DNA of 64,000 nucleotides from Siccibacter turicensis LMG 23730 (GCF_000463155.2 NZ_AWFZ01000042.1:423557-487556), one strand, 5' to 3'. Positions 55,348-64,000 are shown, numbered from the stretch's first letter. Notes: generated from the letters alone by a model not told the origin. A program made the numbers and translations.

Positions 55348-56569
55348 CCGCCAGCAGGCAGGCGTGGAGCGCCACCTTGTAAGAGGCCTCAAAAGCCTTA
55401 AGCGGTAAAAACTCAAACTTAGAATGGAAGTTGTGCGCGCCGGTAAAGAAGTTCGGCGTCAGCAGGCCCTTCGCCGAGAGCGCCGCCCCGTCGGTACCGC
55501 CGCGCATCGGCGTCACTTTCGGTTCAATATCCAGCTCCGCCATCGCGGCAAACAGCAGGTCGATGGCGCGGCGATCTTCTCCAATCGCATTGCTGATGTT
55601 GCTGTAGACATCGCTTATCTCAAACTCCACTTTCGCGGTCGGGTAGCGGCTGGCAATGGTCTGCACCGCCTCGCCAATCTGCGCCTTGCGCGCCGCAAAA
55701 CCGTCGCGGTCGAAGTCGCGAATGCTGGCCTGAAGCACGGCCTGATTCTGATTGGCGTTGATGCCGTTAAACCAGACGTAGCCTTCGCGGCCTTCGGTAT
55801 GCTCGGGGGTTTGCTGCCGGTCGAACAGGCTGATGTAGTCGGTCGCCATCAGCAGGGGATTAACCAGCACGCCTTTGGCCGACATCGGGTGCGCCGACAC
55901 GCCGTGGAAACGGATCTCCGCCTGGGCGGCGTTGAAGTTTTCGTACACTATTTCCCCTGTCTCGCAGCAGTCGATGGTCCAGGCAAAATCGACGGCAAAG
56001 CGCGCCAGATCCAGCGCCTTAGCGCCGCGCAGGCCAATCTCCTCGTCCGGCACAAAGGCCACCACGATATCGCCGTGCTTGTGCTCAGGGCGCAGGTTCT
56101 CCAGCAGCGTCATCACCACCGTAACCGCGGCTTTGTTGTCCGCCCCCAGCACGCTGGTGCCGTCGCTGAAGATGATCTCTTCGCCGGGATAGCTGAGGAT
56201 TTCCGGGTGCTCGGCTACCCTCAGCCAGATGTCCTGTTCGCGATTAAGGCAGAGATCCTGACCGTCAAACCGCAGGATCTGCGGATGAATATCCGGTGAC
56301 AGGCCGACGTCGACGGTGTCGATGTGGGTGATAAACCCGACGCGCGGCGCACCCGGGACGGTGCCCGGTTTGACGGCGGTCACCGTGGCGTGTTCGTCGA
56401 TAACAATCTGCTCCAGCCCCAGGGTTTTCAACTCGTCGGCCAACGCCTGCGCCATGACGAACTGGCCCGCCGTGCTGGGCAGGGCGGTGGCTTTGGCATC
56501 GCTCTGGCTGGTAATCGCAAGGTAGCGGAAGAAACGCTGGGTTAATTGACTGGCGAGCGGCGACGGCAT
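55331..56569 (-). CDS. PepT-like aminotripeptidase (M20B)
   Basis: 412 residues from ATG 56569. M20 metallopeptidase ligands visible: [31 protein letters not shown] and [12 protein letters not shown], with the final His in [11 protein letters not shown]. It resembles peptidase T, which removes the N-terminal residue of tripeptides, but is divergent from the classical enzyme and probably a second, paralogous copy, so no symbol is given. It is divergently transcribed from a peptide-binding protein, suggesting shared use of imported peptides. Confidence 0.9.
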   Translation of the reverse strand: MPSPLASQLTQRFFRYLAITSQSDAKATALPSTAGQFVMAQALADELKTLGLEQIVIDEHATVTAVKPGTVPGAPRVGFITHIDTVDVGLSPDIHPQILRFDGQDLCLNREQDIWLRVAEHPEILSYPGEEIIFSDGTSVLGADNKAAVTVVMTLLENLRPEHKHGDIVVAFVPDEEIGLRGAKALDLARFAVDFAWTIDCCETGEIVYENFNAAQAEIRFHGVSAHPMSAKGVLVNPLLMATDYISLFDRQQTPEHTEGREGYVWFNGINANQNQAVLQASIRDFDRDGFAARKAQIGEAVQTIASRYPTAKVEFEISDVYSNISNAIGEDRRAIDLLFAAMAELDIEPKVTPMRGGTDGAALSAKGLLTPNFFTGAHNFHSKFEFLPLKAFEASYKVALHACLLAAKPYA

Positions 56570-56686
56570 AGTGATTCCTTCTTTATTTGTATTATCAGGT
56601 GTTTGCGTTGTTACTTTAATGTTATTTATGCAAAGGCAAACTACAAGCATTCATTACGGCGCCATAAAAATAGAGAAGGAAACGCT

Positions 56687-58282
56687 ATGAGATGCAAACT
56701 CACCACACTTGCTGTGGCTTTCGCCGCCCTGACGGTCAGTTCCACTGTCGCGGCCAACACCCTGGTTTACTGCTCCGAAGGATCGCCGGAGAACTTCAAT
56801 CCTCAGCTTTACACCTCCGGGACCAGCGTGGACGCCAGCGGGGTGCCGGTCTACAACCGCCTGGTAGACTTTAAACCGGGAACCACCGAACTGGTGCCGA
56901 GCCTGGCGGAAAAGTGGGACGTCAGCGAAGACGGTAAGGTCTACACCTTCCATCTGCGCAAAGGCGTGAAGTTCCAGAGCAACAAGTACTTCACCCCGAC
57001 GCGCGACTTTAACGCCGACGACGTGATCTTCTCGTTTATGCGCCAGAAGGACCCGAAACACCCGTACCACAACGTGTCCAACGGCAACTACTCCAACTTC
57101 GAAAGCCTTGAGTTCGGCAAGCTGATTACCGCCATCGACAAAGTGGACGACCACACGGTGCGCTTTACCCTGACGCAGCCGGAAGCGCCGTTTGTCGCCG
57201 ATCTTGCCTGGTACTTCGCCTCGATCCTGTCGGCGGAGTACGCCGATGCGATGATGAAAGCCGGCACCCCGGAGCGCGTCGATATGGACCCTGTCGGCAC
57301 CGGGCCGTTCCGACTTGCGCAGTATCAGAAGGATTCCCGCATTCTGTTCACCGCGTTCCCGGACTACTGGGAGGGCAAAGCGAAGCTTGACCGCCTGGTG
57401 TTCAGCATCACTCCGGATGCCTCGGTGCGTTTCGCCAAGCTTGAGAAAAACGAGTGTCAGGTGATGCCGTTCCCGAACCCGGCGGATCTGCCGCGCATGA
57501 AGGAGAACAAAGACATCACCCTGATGCAGAAAGCGGGGCTTAACACCGGGTTCCTGGCGTTCAACACCCAGAAACCGCCGCTGGATAACGTCAAGGTGCG
57601 TCAGGCGCTGGCGCTGGCGATCAACAAACCGGCCATCATTGAGGCGGTGTTCCACGGCACCGGCTCGGCGGCGAAAAATATTCTGCCGCCGGGAGTCTGG
57701 AGCGCCGATGCGGATCGCCCTGATTACCCGTACGATCCGGCGCGTGCCAAAGCGCTGCTGAAAGAGGCGGGCTTCGCTGACGGGATGAGCATCGACCTGT
57801 GGGCGATGCCGGTTCAGCGTCCCTACAACCCGAACGCCAAGCGCATGGCGGAGATGATTCAGTCCGACTGGGCGAAAGTGGGCGTGAAGGCCAACGTGGT
57901 GACCTACGAATGGGGCGAGTACCTGAAACGCGTCAAGGGCGGCGAGCACCAGGCGGCGCTGATGGGCTGGACCACCGCCACCGGCGATCCGGATAACTTC
58001 TTCGGCCCGCTGTTCACCTGCACCTCGGCGCAGGGCGGCTCTAACTCCGCGAAGTGGTGCTACAAGCCGTTTGACGATCTGATTATCAAAGCCAGGGCGA
58101 TCACCGATCAGTCGCAGCGCGCGGCGCTGTACAAAGAAGCCCAGCAGATGATGCACGATCAGATGCCGGCGGTGATGATTGCCCACTCGACCATTTTCGA
58201 GCCGGTGCGCAAAGGCGTGACCGGGTATGAAGTGGACCCGTTCGGCAAACACATTTTTTACCAGGTTGATGTGAAAAAATAG
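56687..58282 (+). CDS. DppA-like dipeptide/oligopeptide-binding protein
   Basis: 531 residues from ATG 56687 (AGAAGGAAACGCT upstream). Sec signal peptide MRCKLTTLAVAFAALTVSSTVAA, then SBP_bac_5 family: NTLVYCSEGSPENFNPQLYTSGTSVDAS, the Cys pair region (LFTCTSAQGGSNSAKWC), WTTATGDPDNFFGPL. It is close to DppA but without any permease or ATPase genes next to it, so it probably delivers ligand to the Dpp permease encoded elsewhere. Terminated by a strong hairpin. Confidence 0.92.
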   Translation: MRCKLTTLAVAFAALTVSSTVAANTLVYCSEGSPENFNPQLYTSGTSVDASGVPVYNRLVDFKPGTTELVPSLAEKWDVSEDGKVYTFHLRKGVKFQSNKYFTPTRDFNADDVIFSFMRQKDPKHPYHNVSNGNYSNFESLEFGKLITAIDKVDDHTVRFTLTQPEAPFVADLAWYFASILSAEYADAMMKAGTPERVDMDPVGTGPFRLAQYQKDSRILFTAFPDYWEGKAKLDRLVFSITPDASVRFAKLEKNECQVMPFPNPADLPRMKENKDITLMQKAGLNTGFLAFNTQKPPLDNVKVRQALALAINKPAIIEAVFHGTGSAAKNILPPGVWSADADRPDYPYDPARAKALLKEAGFADGMSIDLWAMPVQRPYNPNAKRMAEMIQSDWAKVGVKANVVTYEWGEYLKRVKGGEHQAALMGWTTATGDPDNFFGPLFTCTSAQGGSNSAKWCYKPFDDLIIKARAITDQSQRAALYKEAQQMMHDQMPAVMIAHSTIFEPVRKGVTGYEVDPFGKHIFYQVDVKK

Positions 58283-58290
58283 TCACTACT

Positions 58291-58316
58291 TACCCCGCTC
58301 CGGCGGGGTATTTTTT
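58291..58316 (+). terminator. Terminator of the DppA-like gene
   Basis: TACCCCGC-TCCG-GCGGGGTA followed by six Ts. Confidence 0.93.
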
Positions 58317-58483
58317 ATCATTCAACCCCATACTCGCCACATAAAACGTCACATTCATAACGGCGGCGAATGAGAAATGTGCGCGCCGTTATAATTCTCT
58401 CATCAAGGCATTTTTAGGCTCGCTGCGGCAGGCGCTTTTGGCTATAACTACAGAGCCTGAGGGCCACTCACAGGGAACTTCCA

Positions 58484-59158
58484 ATGCGCACCACCACTCT
58501 TGTTAACGCTACGCTTTTAACCGCCGCACTGGTGCTGGCGGGCTGTTCATCATCCGTCACGCAGTCGGATAAGTATTCGGGATTTTTAAAGGATTATTCA
58601 GGACTTGAGGAGACCACGTCCGCCTCGGGTAAACCGGTGCTGCGCTGGATCGCACCGGGCTTTAACGAGGCCAATTACGACAGCCTCGTCTATAACCCCA
58701 TCGTGTTTTACCCGGCGCCAAAACCTTCCTCGCAGGTCAGCCAGCAGATGCTCGACGGCGTGCTGAACTACACCAACACCCGCATGAAAGAGGCGGCGGC
58801 GAAACGTAAACCGCTGGTCACCACGCCAGGCCCACGCAGCCTGATTTTCCGCGGGGCGATTACCGGGGTGGATACCAGCAAGAAGGGCTTCCAGGTGTAT
58901 GAAGTGCTGCCCATCGCGCTGGTGGTTGCCGGTACCCAGGTCGCAACCGGGCACCGCACCATGAACACCGATCTCTACTTTGAGGGGGAGCTTATCGACG
59001 CGGCCACCCAGCAGCCGGTAATGCGAGTGGTGCGTAAGGGCGAGGGCAAAACCCTGCGCAATGAAAATACCCCGATGACCGTTGATACCCTGAAGAGCGT
59101 GATTGACGATCTGGCGGTAGACGCCGAGATGTTCGGCACCACCGCCGGGAACAAGTAA
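58484..59158 (+). CDS. DUF3313 lipoprotein
   Basis: 224 residues. Lipoprotein signal with lipobox LAGC (VLAGCSSSVTQSD); Ser at +2 predicts the outer membrane. The mature domain (YSGFLKDYSGLEETTSASGKPVLRWIAPGFNEANYDSLVYNPIVFYPAP) is typical of DUF3313, whose function is unknown. Single gene with its own 200-bp leader; absent from this place in E. coli K-12. The start is preceded by ACAGGGAACTTCC. Confidence 0.85.
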   Translation: MRTTTLVNATLLTAALVLAGCSSSVTQSDKYSGFLKDYSGLEETTSASGKPVLRWIAPGFNEANYDSLVYNPIVFYPAPKPSSQVSQQMLDGVLNYTNTRMKEAAAKRKPLVTTPGPRSLIFRGAITGVDTSKKGFQVYEVLPIALVVAGTQVATGHRTMNTDLYFEGELIDAATQQPVMRVVRKGEGKTLRNENTPMTVDTLKSVIDDLAVDAEMFGTTAGNK

Positions 59159-59193
59159 ACCGTCTCCGGGGCGCGCAGGGCGCCCCGGCAGAT

Positions 59194-60363
59194 CTAGCGA
59201 ACGCGACGCGCACGCCCCAGAATCCAGTAGCTCACGCCACCTCCCACCAGTCCCCAGAACGCCGACCCGATTCCGCCCAGCGTAAATCCGGACGCGGTAA
59301 TCAGAAACGTCACCACCGCCGCATCCCGGTGCGTCTCATCAACCAGCGCCTGCCACAGGCTGCCGCTGATGGTGCCGAGCAGCGCCAGCCCGGCGAGCAT
59401 CAGGATCCACGCCTGTGGCAAGGCGGTCAGCAGGGTGGCGATTGACCCGCCGGCGATCCCGGCCAGCAGATAGAATACCCCCGCGGCGGCGGCGGCCTGC
59501 CAGCGCTTCGCGGCATCGGGATGCGCCTCCGGGCTCTGGCAGATGGCAGCGGTGATGGCCGCAATACAGATGGAGAACACGCCAAACGGCGCCAGCAGCA
59601 GGGCGATGCCGCCGGTCACCGTCATCAGCGTGGACACCGGCAGCCGGTAGCCCGCCGCCTGCATGGTGGCAATCCCCGGCGCATTCTGCGAAGCCATGGT
59701 CACCAGAAAGAACGGTACCCCGATGCCGAGCAGGGAGGCGAGGGTGAAGTGCGGGACGGTAAACACCGGCAGCACCGGCGTGACCGTAATGGCCGAGGCA
59801 GCAATCCTCCCGGTCAGGCCCGCCAGCAGCAGCCCGACCAGCAGCGCCACCACAATGGCATAGCGTGGCGCGAGGGCTTTGGCGATAAGCCAGGCGCACA
59901 GCATGCCGCCGCACAGCAGCAGGTTATCCGGCAGCGTGGCGAACGCCTGCAAACCAAAGCGCAGCAGAATGCCCGCCAGCATTGCCGCGGCCAGCGCGTG
60001 GGGAATGAAGGTCATCAGCCGGGCAAACAGGCCGGTGACGCCGCACAGCACGATCAGCGCCGAGGAGAACACGAACACGCCAACCGCCTCCTGGATCGGC
60101 ACCCCCGGCAGGCTGGTCGCCAGCAGGGCGGCGCCCGGCGTTGACCATGCGGTCAGTACCGGCGCGCGAAACCACAGGGTCAGCACCAGGGTACTGACCC
60201 CCATGCCGATACCGAGCATCGTCATCCAGCCGGCAATCACCGCGGGCGACGCCCCGGCGGCATCGGCCGCCTGCCAGACGATTGCCGCCGAACTGGCATA
60301 GCCCACCAGCACCGCGACAAAGCCCGCCAGCAGCGTGGGCAGAGGGAGAGAGAACGAACGCAT
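59194..60363 (-). CDS. ydcO: YdcO, benzoate:H+ symporter (BenE) family protein
   Basis: 389 residues from ATG 60363 (MRSFSLPLPTLLAGFVAVLVGYASSAAIVWQAA), similar to E. coli YdcO. About 12 hydrophobic segments; BenE signatures VLTAWSTPGAALL, PHALAAAMLAGILLRFGLQAF, FLVTMASQNAPGIA and AAITAAICQSPEAHPD. Inner membrane transporter; the substrate in enterobacteria is not established. Divergent from the regulator ydcN, with palindromic operators between them. Confidence 0.94.
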   Translation of the reverse strand: MRSFSLPLPTLLAGFVAVLVGYASSAAIVWQAADAAGASPAVIAGWMTMLGIGMGVSTLVLTLWFRAPVLTAWSTPGAALLATSLPGVPIQEAVGVFVFSSALIVLCGVTGLFARLMTFIPHALAAAMLAGILLRFGLQAFATLPDNLLLCGGMLCAWLIAKALAPRYAIVVALLVGLLLAGLTGRIAASAITVTPVLPVFTVPHFTLASLLGIGVPFFLVTMASQNAPGIATMQAAGYRLPVSTLMTVTGGIALLLAPFGVFSICIAAITAAICQSPEAHPDAAKRWQAAAAAGVFYLLAGIAGGSIATLLTALPQAWILMLAGLALLGTISGSLWQALVDETHRDAAVVTFLITASGFTLGGIGSAFWGLVGGGVSYWILGRARRVR

Positions 60364-60375
60364 AGAGCCTCTTTT

Positions 60376-60422
60376 GTGCGTTATAACGTCCAGCGACTCT
60401 ATCACCGTGCGCTATAACGCAC
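60376..60422. promoter_or_regulatory. Paired palindromes in the ydcO-ydcN spacer
   Basis: CGTTATAACG (60379-60388) is a perfect 10-bp palindrome inside GTGCGTTATAACG; GTGCGCTATAACGCAC (60407-60422) is a second with 5-bp GTGCG/CGCAC arms. Their centres are 31 bp apart, about three helical turns. A partial copy GCGCTATAC follows at 60426. They are good candidates for YdcN operators controlling both genes. Confidence 0.72.
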
Positions 60423-60458
60423 AAGGCGCTATACTTGCGGCGCAAAAGGAGAAGAACA

Positions 60459-60995
60459 ATGGATATCGCAACGCACCTGGCCGCAAGGCTAAAACAGCTG
60501 CGTCAGTCACGCGGGCTAAGTCTGACCCAGGCCGCTGAGCTGACCGGCGTATCAAAGGCGATGCTGGGCCAGATTGAGCGCAATGAGTCCAGCCCCACCG
60601 TGGCAACGCTGTGGAAAATCGCCACCGGGTTTAACGTCCCGCTGTCGGAATTTCTGGTCACCCCAACGCCTGCGCCACGCCCGGTCTACGATCCACAGAG
60701 CAACGGCATGACCATTACACCGTTGTTTCCCTACGACGCGCAGCTGCGTTTTGACCACTTTGCCATTACGCTGGGGCCGGGTGCGCAAAGCGACTCTACG
60801 CCCCATGAAGCGGGTGTGATTGAACATGTGGTGGTCATCAGCGGGGCGCTGGATATGCAGATCGACGGCGTCTGGCAGACGCTGGCGGCGGGCGAGGGCG
60901 TGCGGTTCGCCGGGGATTGCCCCCACAGCTACCGCAACGCGCAGCAGACGCCGACCCAGTTTCACTCGCTGATTCACTACCCGGCAAAGGCGTAA
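60459..60995 (+). CDS. ydcN: YdcN, XRE-cupin regulator
   Basis: 178 residues, the E. coli length, from ATG 60459 with AAAAGGAGAAG upstream. An N-terminal XRE helix-turn-helix (LKQLRQSRGLSLTQAAELTGVSKAMLGQIERNESSPTVATLWKIA) is joined to a C-terminal cupin (HEAGVIEHVVVISGALDMQIDGVWQTLAAGEGVRFAGDCPHSYRN). This architecture senses a small molecule through the cupin. It most likely regulates the divergent ydcO. Confidence 0.94.
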   Translation: MDIATHLAARLKQLRQSRGLSLTQAAELTGVSKAMLGQIERNESSPTVATLWKIATGFNVPLSEFLVTPTPAPRPVYDPQSNGMTITPLFPYDAQLRFDHFAITLGPGAQSDSTPHEAGVIEHVVVISGALDMQIDGVWQTLAAGEGVRFAGDCPHSYRNAQQTPTQFHSLIHYPAKA

Positions 60996-61022
60996 AAAAA
61001 ACCGCAGGCCCAAAGCCTGCGG
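60994..61022 (-). terminator. Hairpin after ydcN, T-run on the minus strand
   Basis: A-run, then ACCGCAGGC-CCAAA-GCCTGCGGT. The U-tract would follow the stem only for leftward transcription; rightward it is a hairpin preceded by As and could still end ydcN weakly. Confidence 0.6.
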
Positions 61023-61234
61023 TAAGCAACGACGAATCACAACGACAGTGTGATCAGGATGTAACAGTCCGGAAAACCCTTTCACCTTACCCAGTGACGG
61101 CGCGCTGGTGAACCACGTTATTTCGCTATGCTTTCCCGGCGCGAGCAAATAGCCGCGGGGCGCGTGAAACTATTCCCCTGCGACGGGCTTCTGACTACAA
61201 TAGCCGCCTTTCGCACATCTCGGATAATGACTAC

Positions 61235-63199
61235 ATGCGCCTGCACTCTTCTCATCTCGAACTGCTCAGCCCAGCTCGCGACGTCTCTATCGCCCGTGAG
61301 GCGATCCTGCACGGTGCCGACGCCGTGTATATCGGTGGCCCGGGCTTTGGCGCGCGCCATAACGCCAGCAACAGCCTGCGCGATATCGCTGAACTGGTGC
61401 CGTTTGCCCACCGCTTTGGGGCAAAAATCTTCGTGACGCTGAACACCATTCTGCACGATGACGAGCTGGAACCGGCGCAGCGCCTGATCACCGATCTGTG
61501 GCAGGCGGGCGTGGACGCGCTGATCGTGCAGGATATGGGCGTGCTGGAGCTGGATATTCCGCCCATCGAGCTGCACGCCAGCACCCAGTGCGACATCCGC
61601 ACCGTCGAGAAGGCGAAGTTTCTCTCGGATGTCGGCTTCTCGCAGATCGTTCTGGCCCGCGAGCTGAACCTTCAGCAGATCAAAGCCATTCACGACCACA
61701 CCGACGCCACCATCGAGTTTTTCATTCACGGCGCGCTGTGCGTGGCCTATTCCGGGCAGTGCAACATCTCCCACGCCCACACCGGGCGCAGCGCGAACCG
61801 CGGCGACTGCTCCCAGGCCTGCCGTCTGCCCTATACCCTGAAAGACGATCAGGGCCGCGTGGTGGCCTATGACAAGCATCTGCTGTCGATGAAAGATAAC
61901 GATCAGACCGCCAATCTGGCGGCGCTGGTCGATGCAGGCGTGCGCTCCTTCAAGATTGAAGGGCGCTACAAAGACATGAGCTACGTGAAAAACATCACGG
62001 CGCACTATCGTCAGATGCTGGATGCGATCATTGAAGACCGCGGCGACCTGGCGCGCGCCTCCGCCGGACGCACCGAGCACTTCTTCGTGCCTTCCACCGA
62101 TAAAACCTTCCACCGCGGCAGCACCGACTACTTTGTTAACGCCCGCAAAATCGATATCGGCGCTTTTGACTCGCCGAAGTTCATCGGCCTGCCGGTCGGG
62201 GAAGTGCTTAAGGTTGGCCGCGATCACCTTGATGTGGAGACCACCGAGCCGCTGGCGAACGGCGACGGGCTGAACGTGATGATCAAGCGTGAAGTGGTCG
62301 GCTTTCGCGTTAACGTCGCGCAGAAAACCGCGGAAAATCGCTACCGCGTCTTCCCGAACGAGATGCCTGAGGGGCTGAAGAACCTGCGTCCGCATCACGC
62401 CCTGAACCGCAACCTCGACCATAACTGGCAGCAGGCGCTGCTGAAAACCTCCAGCGAGCGCCGCATCGGCGTGAAGATTGCGCTTGGCGGCTGGCAGGAA
62501 CAGCTGATACTGACGCTGACCAGCGAGGACGGCGTCAGCGTAACCCAGACGCTGGACGGGCAGTTCGACGAGGCCACCAACGCCGAAAAGGCGCTGTCTT
62601 CGCTTCAGGACGGCCTGGCGAAGCTGGGGCAGACCATCTACTACGCTCAGGACGTGCAGATTACGCTGCCGGGCGCGCTGTTCGTGCCGAACAGCCAGCT
62701 CAACCAGCTGCGCCGCGACGCGGTTGAGGCGCTGGATGCGGCCCGTCTGGCGGCGTACCCGCGCGGCCTGCGCAAAGCGGTGAGCGACCCGGCTCCGGTC
62801 TACCCGGAGACGCACCTGTCGTTCCTGGCGAACGTCTACAACCACAAAGCACGCGAGTTTTATCACCGCTATGGCGTACAGCTGATCGATGCGGCCTATG
62901 AAGCCCACGAAGAGAAGGGCGATGTGCCGGTGATGATCACCAAGCACTGCCTGCGCTTCGCCTTCAACCTGTGCCCGAAACAGGCGAAAGGCAACATCAA
63001 AAGCTGGAAGGCCACGCCGATGCAGCTGATTAACGGCGACGAGGTGCTGACCCTGAAATTCGACTGTCGCCCGTGTGAGATGCACGTCATCGGCAAGATG
63101 AAAAACCACATCCTCAAAATGCCGCTGCCCGGCAGCGTGGTAGCCTCCATCAGCGCTGACGATCTGATGAAAACCCTGCCGAAGCGCAAAGGGATTTAA
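61235..63199 (+). CDS. rlhA: 23S rRNA C2501 hydroxylase RlhA (U32 family)
   Basis: 654 residues, collinear with E. coli YdcP/RlhA. Peptidase-U32-like domain with LELLSPARDVSIAREAILHGADAVYIGGPGFGARHNASNS and the cysteine-containing blocks HGALCVAYSGQCNIS, GDCSQACRLPY, CLRFAFNLCPKQ and CRPCEMHVIGK, expected to hold an iron-sulfur cluster. It makes 5-hydroxycytidine at 2501 of 23S rRNA. A possible -10 (ACAATA) lies at about 61196. A bidirectional terminator lies beyond a GC-rich hairpin (63212-63230). Confidence 0.95.
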   Translation: MRLHSSHLELLSPARDVSIAREAILHGADAVYIGGPGFGARHNASNSLRDIAELVPFAHRFGAKIFVTLNTILHDDELEPAQRLITDLWQAGVDALIVQDMGVLELDIPPIELHASTQCDIRTVEKAKFLSDVGFSQIVLARELNLQQIKAIHDHTDATIEFFIHGALCVAYSGQCNISHAHTGRSANRGDCSQACRLPYTLKDDQGRVVAYDKHLLSMKDNDQTANLAALVDAGVRSFKIEGRYKDMSYVKNITAHYRQMLDAIIEDRGDLARASAGRTEHFFVPSTDKTFHRGSTDYFVNARKIDIGAFDSPKFIGLPVGEVLKVGRDHLDVETTEPLANGDGLNVMIKREVVGFRVNVAQKTAENRYRVFPNEMPEGLKNLRPHHALNRNLDHNWQQALLKTSSERRIGVKIALGGWQEQLILTLTSEDGVSVTQTLDGQFDEATNAEKALSSLQDGLAKLGQTIYYAQDVQITLPGALFVPNSQLNQLRRDAVEALDAARLAAYPRGLRKAVSDPAPVYPETHLSFLANVYNHKAREFYHRYGVQLIDAAYEAHEEKGDVPVMITKHCLRFAFNLCPKQAKGNIKSWKATPMQLINGDEVLTLKFDCRPCEMHVIGKMKNHILKMPLPGSVVASISADDLMKTLPKRKGI

Positions 63200-63320
63200 C
63201 AGGGTAACGACGGCGGCCTTGCGCCGCCGCGTGCGCATTACCCATGACACGGCTGCCCGCGGTACCGGTAAACAATGTGCCGTTATTTCCGCCGCGTGTT
63301 GGCGCGGGGAAACCCCAATA

Positions 63321-63346
63321 AAAAAGGAGGCTTGCGCCTCCTTTTG
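63321..63346. terminator. Bidirectional terminator, rlhA / bd oxidase operon
   Basis: AAAAGGAGGC-TTGC-GCCTCCTTTT with A- and T-runs, between the convergent rlhA and the DUF2474 gene. Confidence 0.9.
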
Positions 63347-63347
63347 T

Positions 63348-63482
63348 TTAATGCGACTTAAATCCTGCCGCGGTCATCAGTACCCTGAAGAACATCCCGA
63401 CCAGCGACAGCGCCAGCACGCTGCCGCCCCAGAGGACCACCATCCACAGCAGGCGTTTCCAGAGCGGGTTTTGCTGTGCCAT
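63348..63482 (-). CDS. DUF2474 small subunit of a bd-type oxidase
   Basis: 44 residues: MAQQNPLWKRLLWMVVLWGG, then a hydrophobic helix and the end MTAAGFKSH. One transmembrane helix flanked by basic residues. Its ATG overlaps the stop of the upstream subunit II gene (TGATG), so it is translated with it. DUF2474 proteins follow CydB-type subunits of CIO-like cytochrome bd oxidases, the way CydX follows CydB. Too short for ordinary gene finders, but position, overlap and composition support it. Confidence 0.85.
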   Translation of the reverse strand: MAQQNPLWKRLLWMVVLWGGSVLALSLVGMFFRVLMTAAGFKSH

Positions 63483-64000
63483 CAATGGTAGCCCTCCCCA
63501 TGCTGAACCTTGCCGCGGAACACGTAGTAGCTCCAGAAGGTGTAGACCAGAATAACCGGGATAATCAGCAGCGCGCCGACCAGCATAAAGCCCTGGCTGG
63601 CTGGCGGTGCCGCGGCCTGCCAGATGGTGATGGACGGCGGAATGATGTGCGGCCAGATGCTGATCCCAAGCCCGCTAAAGCCGAGGAAAATCAGCCCCAG
63701 CGTCAGGACAAATGCCAGCGTGTGGCTGTGCGGGTTATTCAGGCAGCGCCACAGCCAGAAGCTGAACAGCACCACCAGAACCGGTACCGGCAGCAGGAAC
63801 CACAGGTTCGGGAAACTGAACCAGCGGTCGGCGATATCCGGGTGGGTCAGCGGCGTCCAGGCGCTGATGACCGCGATGGTCACCAGCAGGGCGAGCAGCA
63901 GCGGCTTCGCCACCACGCGCATCCTGTCCTGAAGCGGATTTTCACTTTTCATTACCAGCCAGCTGGCACCCAGCAGGGCATAGGCGATCACCAGACCCAG
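63482..64000 (-). CDS. Cytochrome bd-type ubiquinol oxidase subunit II, partial
   Basis: C-terminal about 172 residues; the frame stays open to the end of the window, so the 5' part is missing. Visible: LVIAYALLGASWLVMKSE, helices separated by short loops, HPDIADRWFSFPNLWFL, FLGFSGLGISIWPHIIPPSITIWQAAAPPASQGFMLVGALLIIPVILVYTFWSYYVFRGKV, all typical of CydB/AppC-partner subunits. The linked DUF2474 gene points to the cyanide-insensitive (CioAB-like) group rather than CydAB-X. Subunit I should lie just beyond the window. Confidence 0.9.
   Translation of the reverse strand: MGLVIAYALLGASWLVMKSENPLQDRMRVVAKPLLLALLVTIAVISAWTPLTHPDIADRWFSFPNLWFLLPVPVLVVLFSFWLWRCLNNPHSHTLAFVLTLGLIFLGFSGLGISIWPHIIPPSITIWQAAAPPASQGFMLVGALLIIPVILVYTFWSYYVFRGKVQHGEGYH

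Noticed and set aside
56654-58252. 532-codon frame antisense to the DppA-like gene
   Set aside because: Same reason; the plus strand has a signal peptide, ribosome site and known family.
61118-63250. 710-codon frame antisense to rlhA
   Set aside because: Antisense shadow of a conserved gene with the same artefactual composition.

Overview
This window is a stretch of chromosome from a GC-rich member of the Enterobacteriaceae, by gene content closest to the Enterobacter/Klebsiella/Leclercia side of the family and not E. coli or Salmonella. Most proteins match E. coli K-12 products nearly end to end in the order known for the ycjX to ydcP part of that chromosome, but with insertions, losses and local rearrangements, and with a chromosomal fosA. 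I see no tRNA, rRNA, insertion sequence, integrase or CRISPR array.

Layout. 1-8.5 kb: ycjX (5' end outside the window), ycjF, tyrR, tpx, then a murein-peptide recycling group (ycjG, mpaA, mppA). 9-10.4 kb: zntB, the anaerobic small RNA FnrS with its FNR site, and an undescribed 49-residue proline-rich protein. 10.4-15.2 kb: ttcA, then an accessory cassette (orphan Hcp tube protein, a two-helix membrane peptide and a 238-residue protein I do not recognise), a Rid-family protein and dbpA. 15.2-24.8 kb: nifJ/ydbK, ydbJ, ldhA, the ydbH-ynbE-ydbL envelope-lipid operon with an added small gene, and azoR. 25-34.4 kb: hrpA, an unknown secreted protein, and a marR-controlled tripartite efflux operon. 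34.5-41.3 kb: a GNAT acetyltransferase overlapping fosA, ydcF, aldA, a tetR-emrE operon with two striking operators, cybB and a sugar/metabolite:H+ symporter family protein.

41.3-42.6 kb is an AT-rich patch with two orphan small genes. It is followed by frmR-frmA (no frmB), trg behind a flagellar sigma-28 promoter, a yciF-like ferritin-fold gene, ydcI/ydcJ, a type-B carboxylesterase, opgD, a VOC protein, rimL, ydcK, tehB (no tehA), a PepT-like peptidase divergent from a DppA-like binding protein, a DUF3313 lipoprotein, ydcO/ydcN, rlhA, and the 3' end of a cytochrome bd-type oxidase operon that leaves the window on the minus strand.

Themes: cell-wall peptide recovery, envelope lipid transport, anaerobic/redox metabolism (FnrS, NifJ, LdhA, bd oxidase), and defence against small toxic molecules (FosA, EmrE, tripartite pump, FrmRA, AzoR, AldA, TehB). 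The parts that look least described are the Hcp cassette at 11.6-13.1 kb, the proline-rich peptide beside FnrS, the AT-rich two-gene patch, and a Trg chemoreceptor carrying a C-terminal CheR/CheB tether motif that E. coli Trg lacks. Identifications rest on recalled family sequences and visible motifs, not on database searches.
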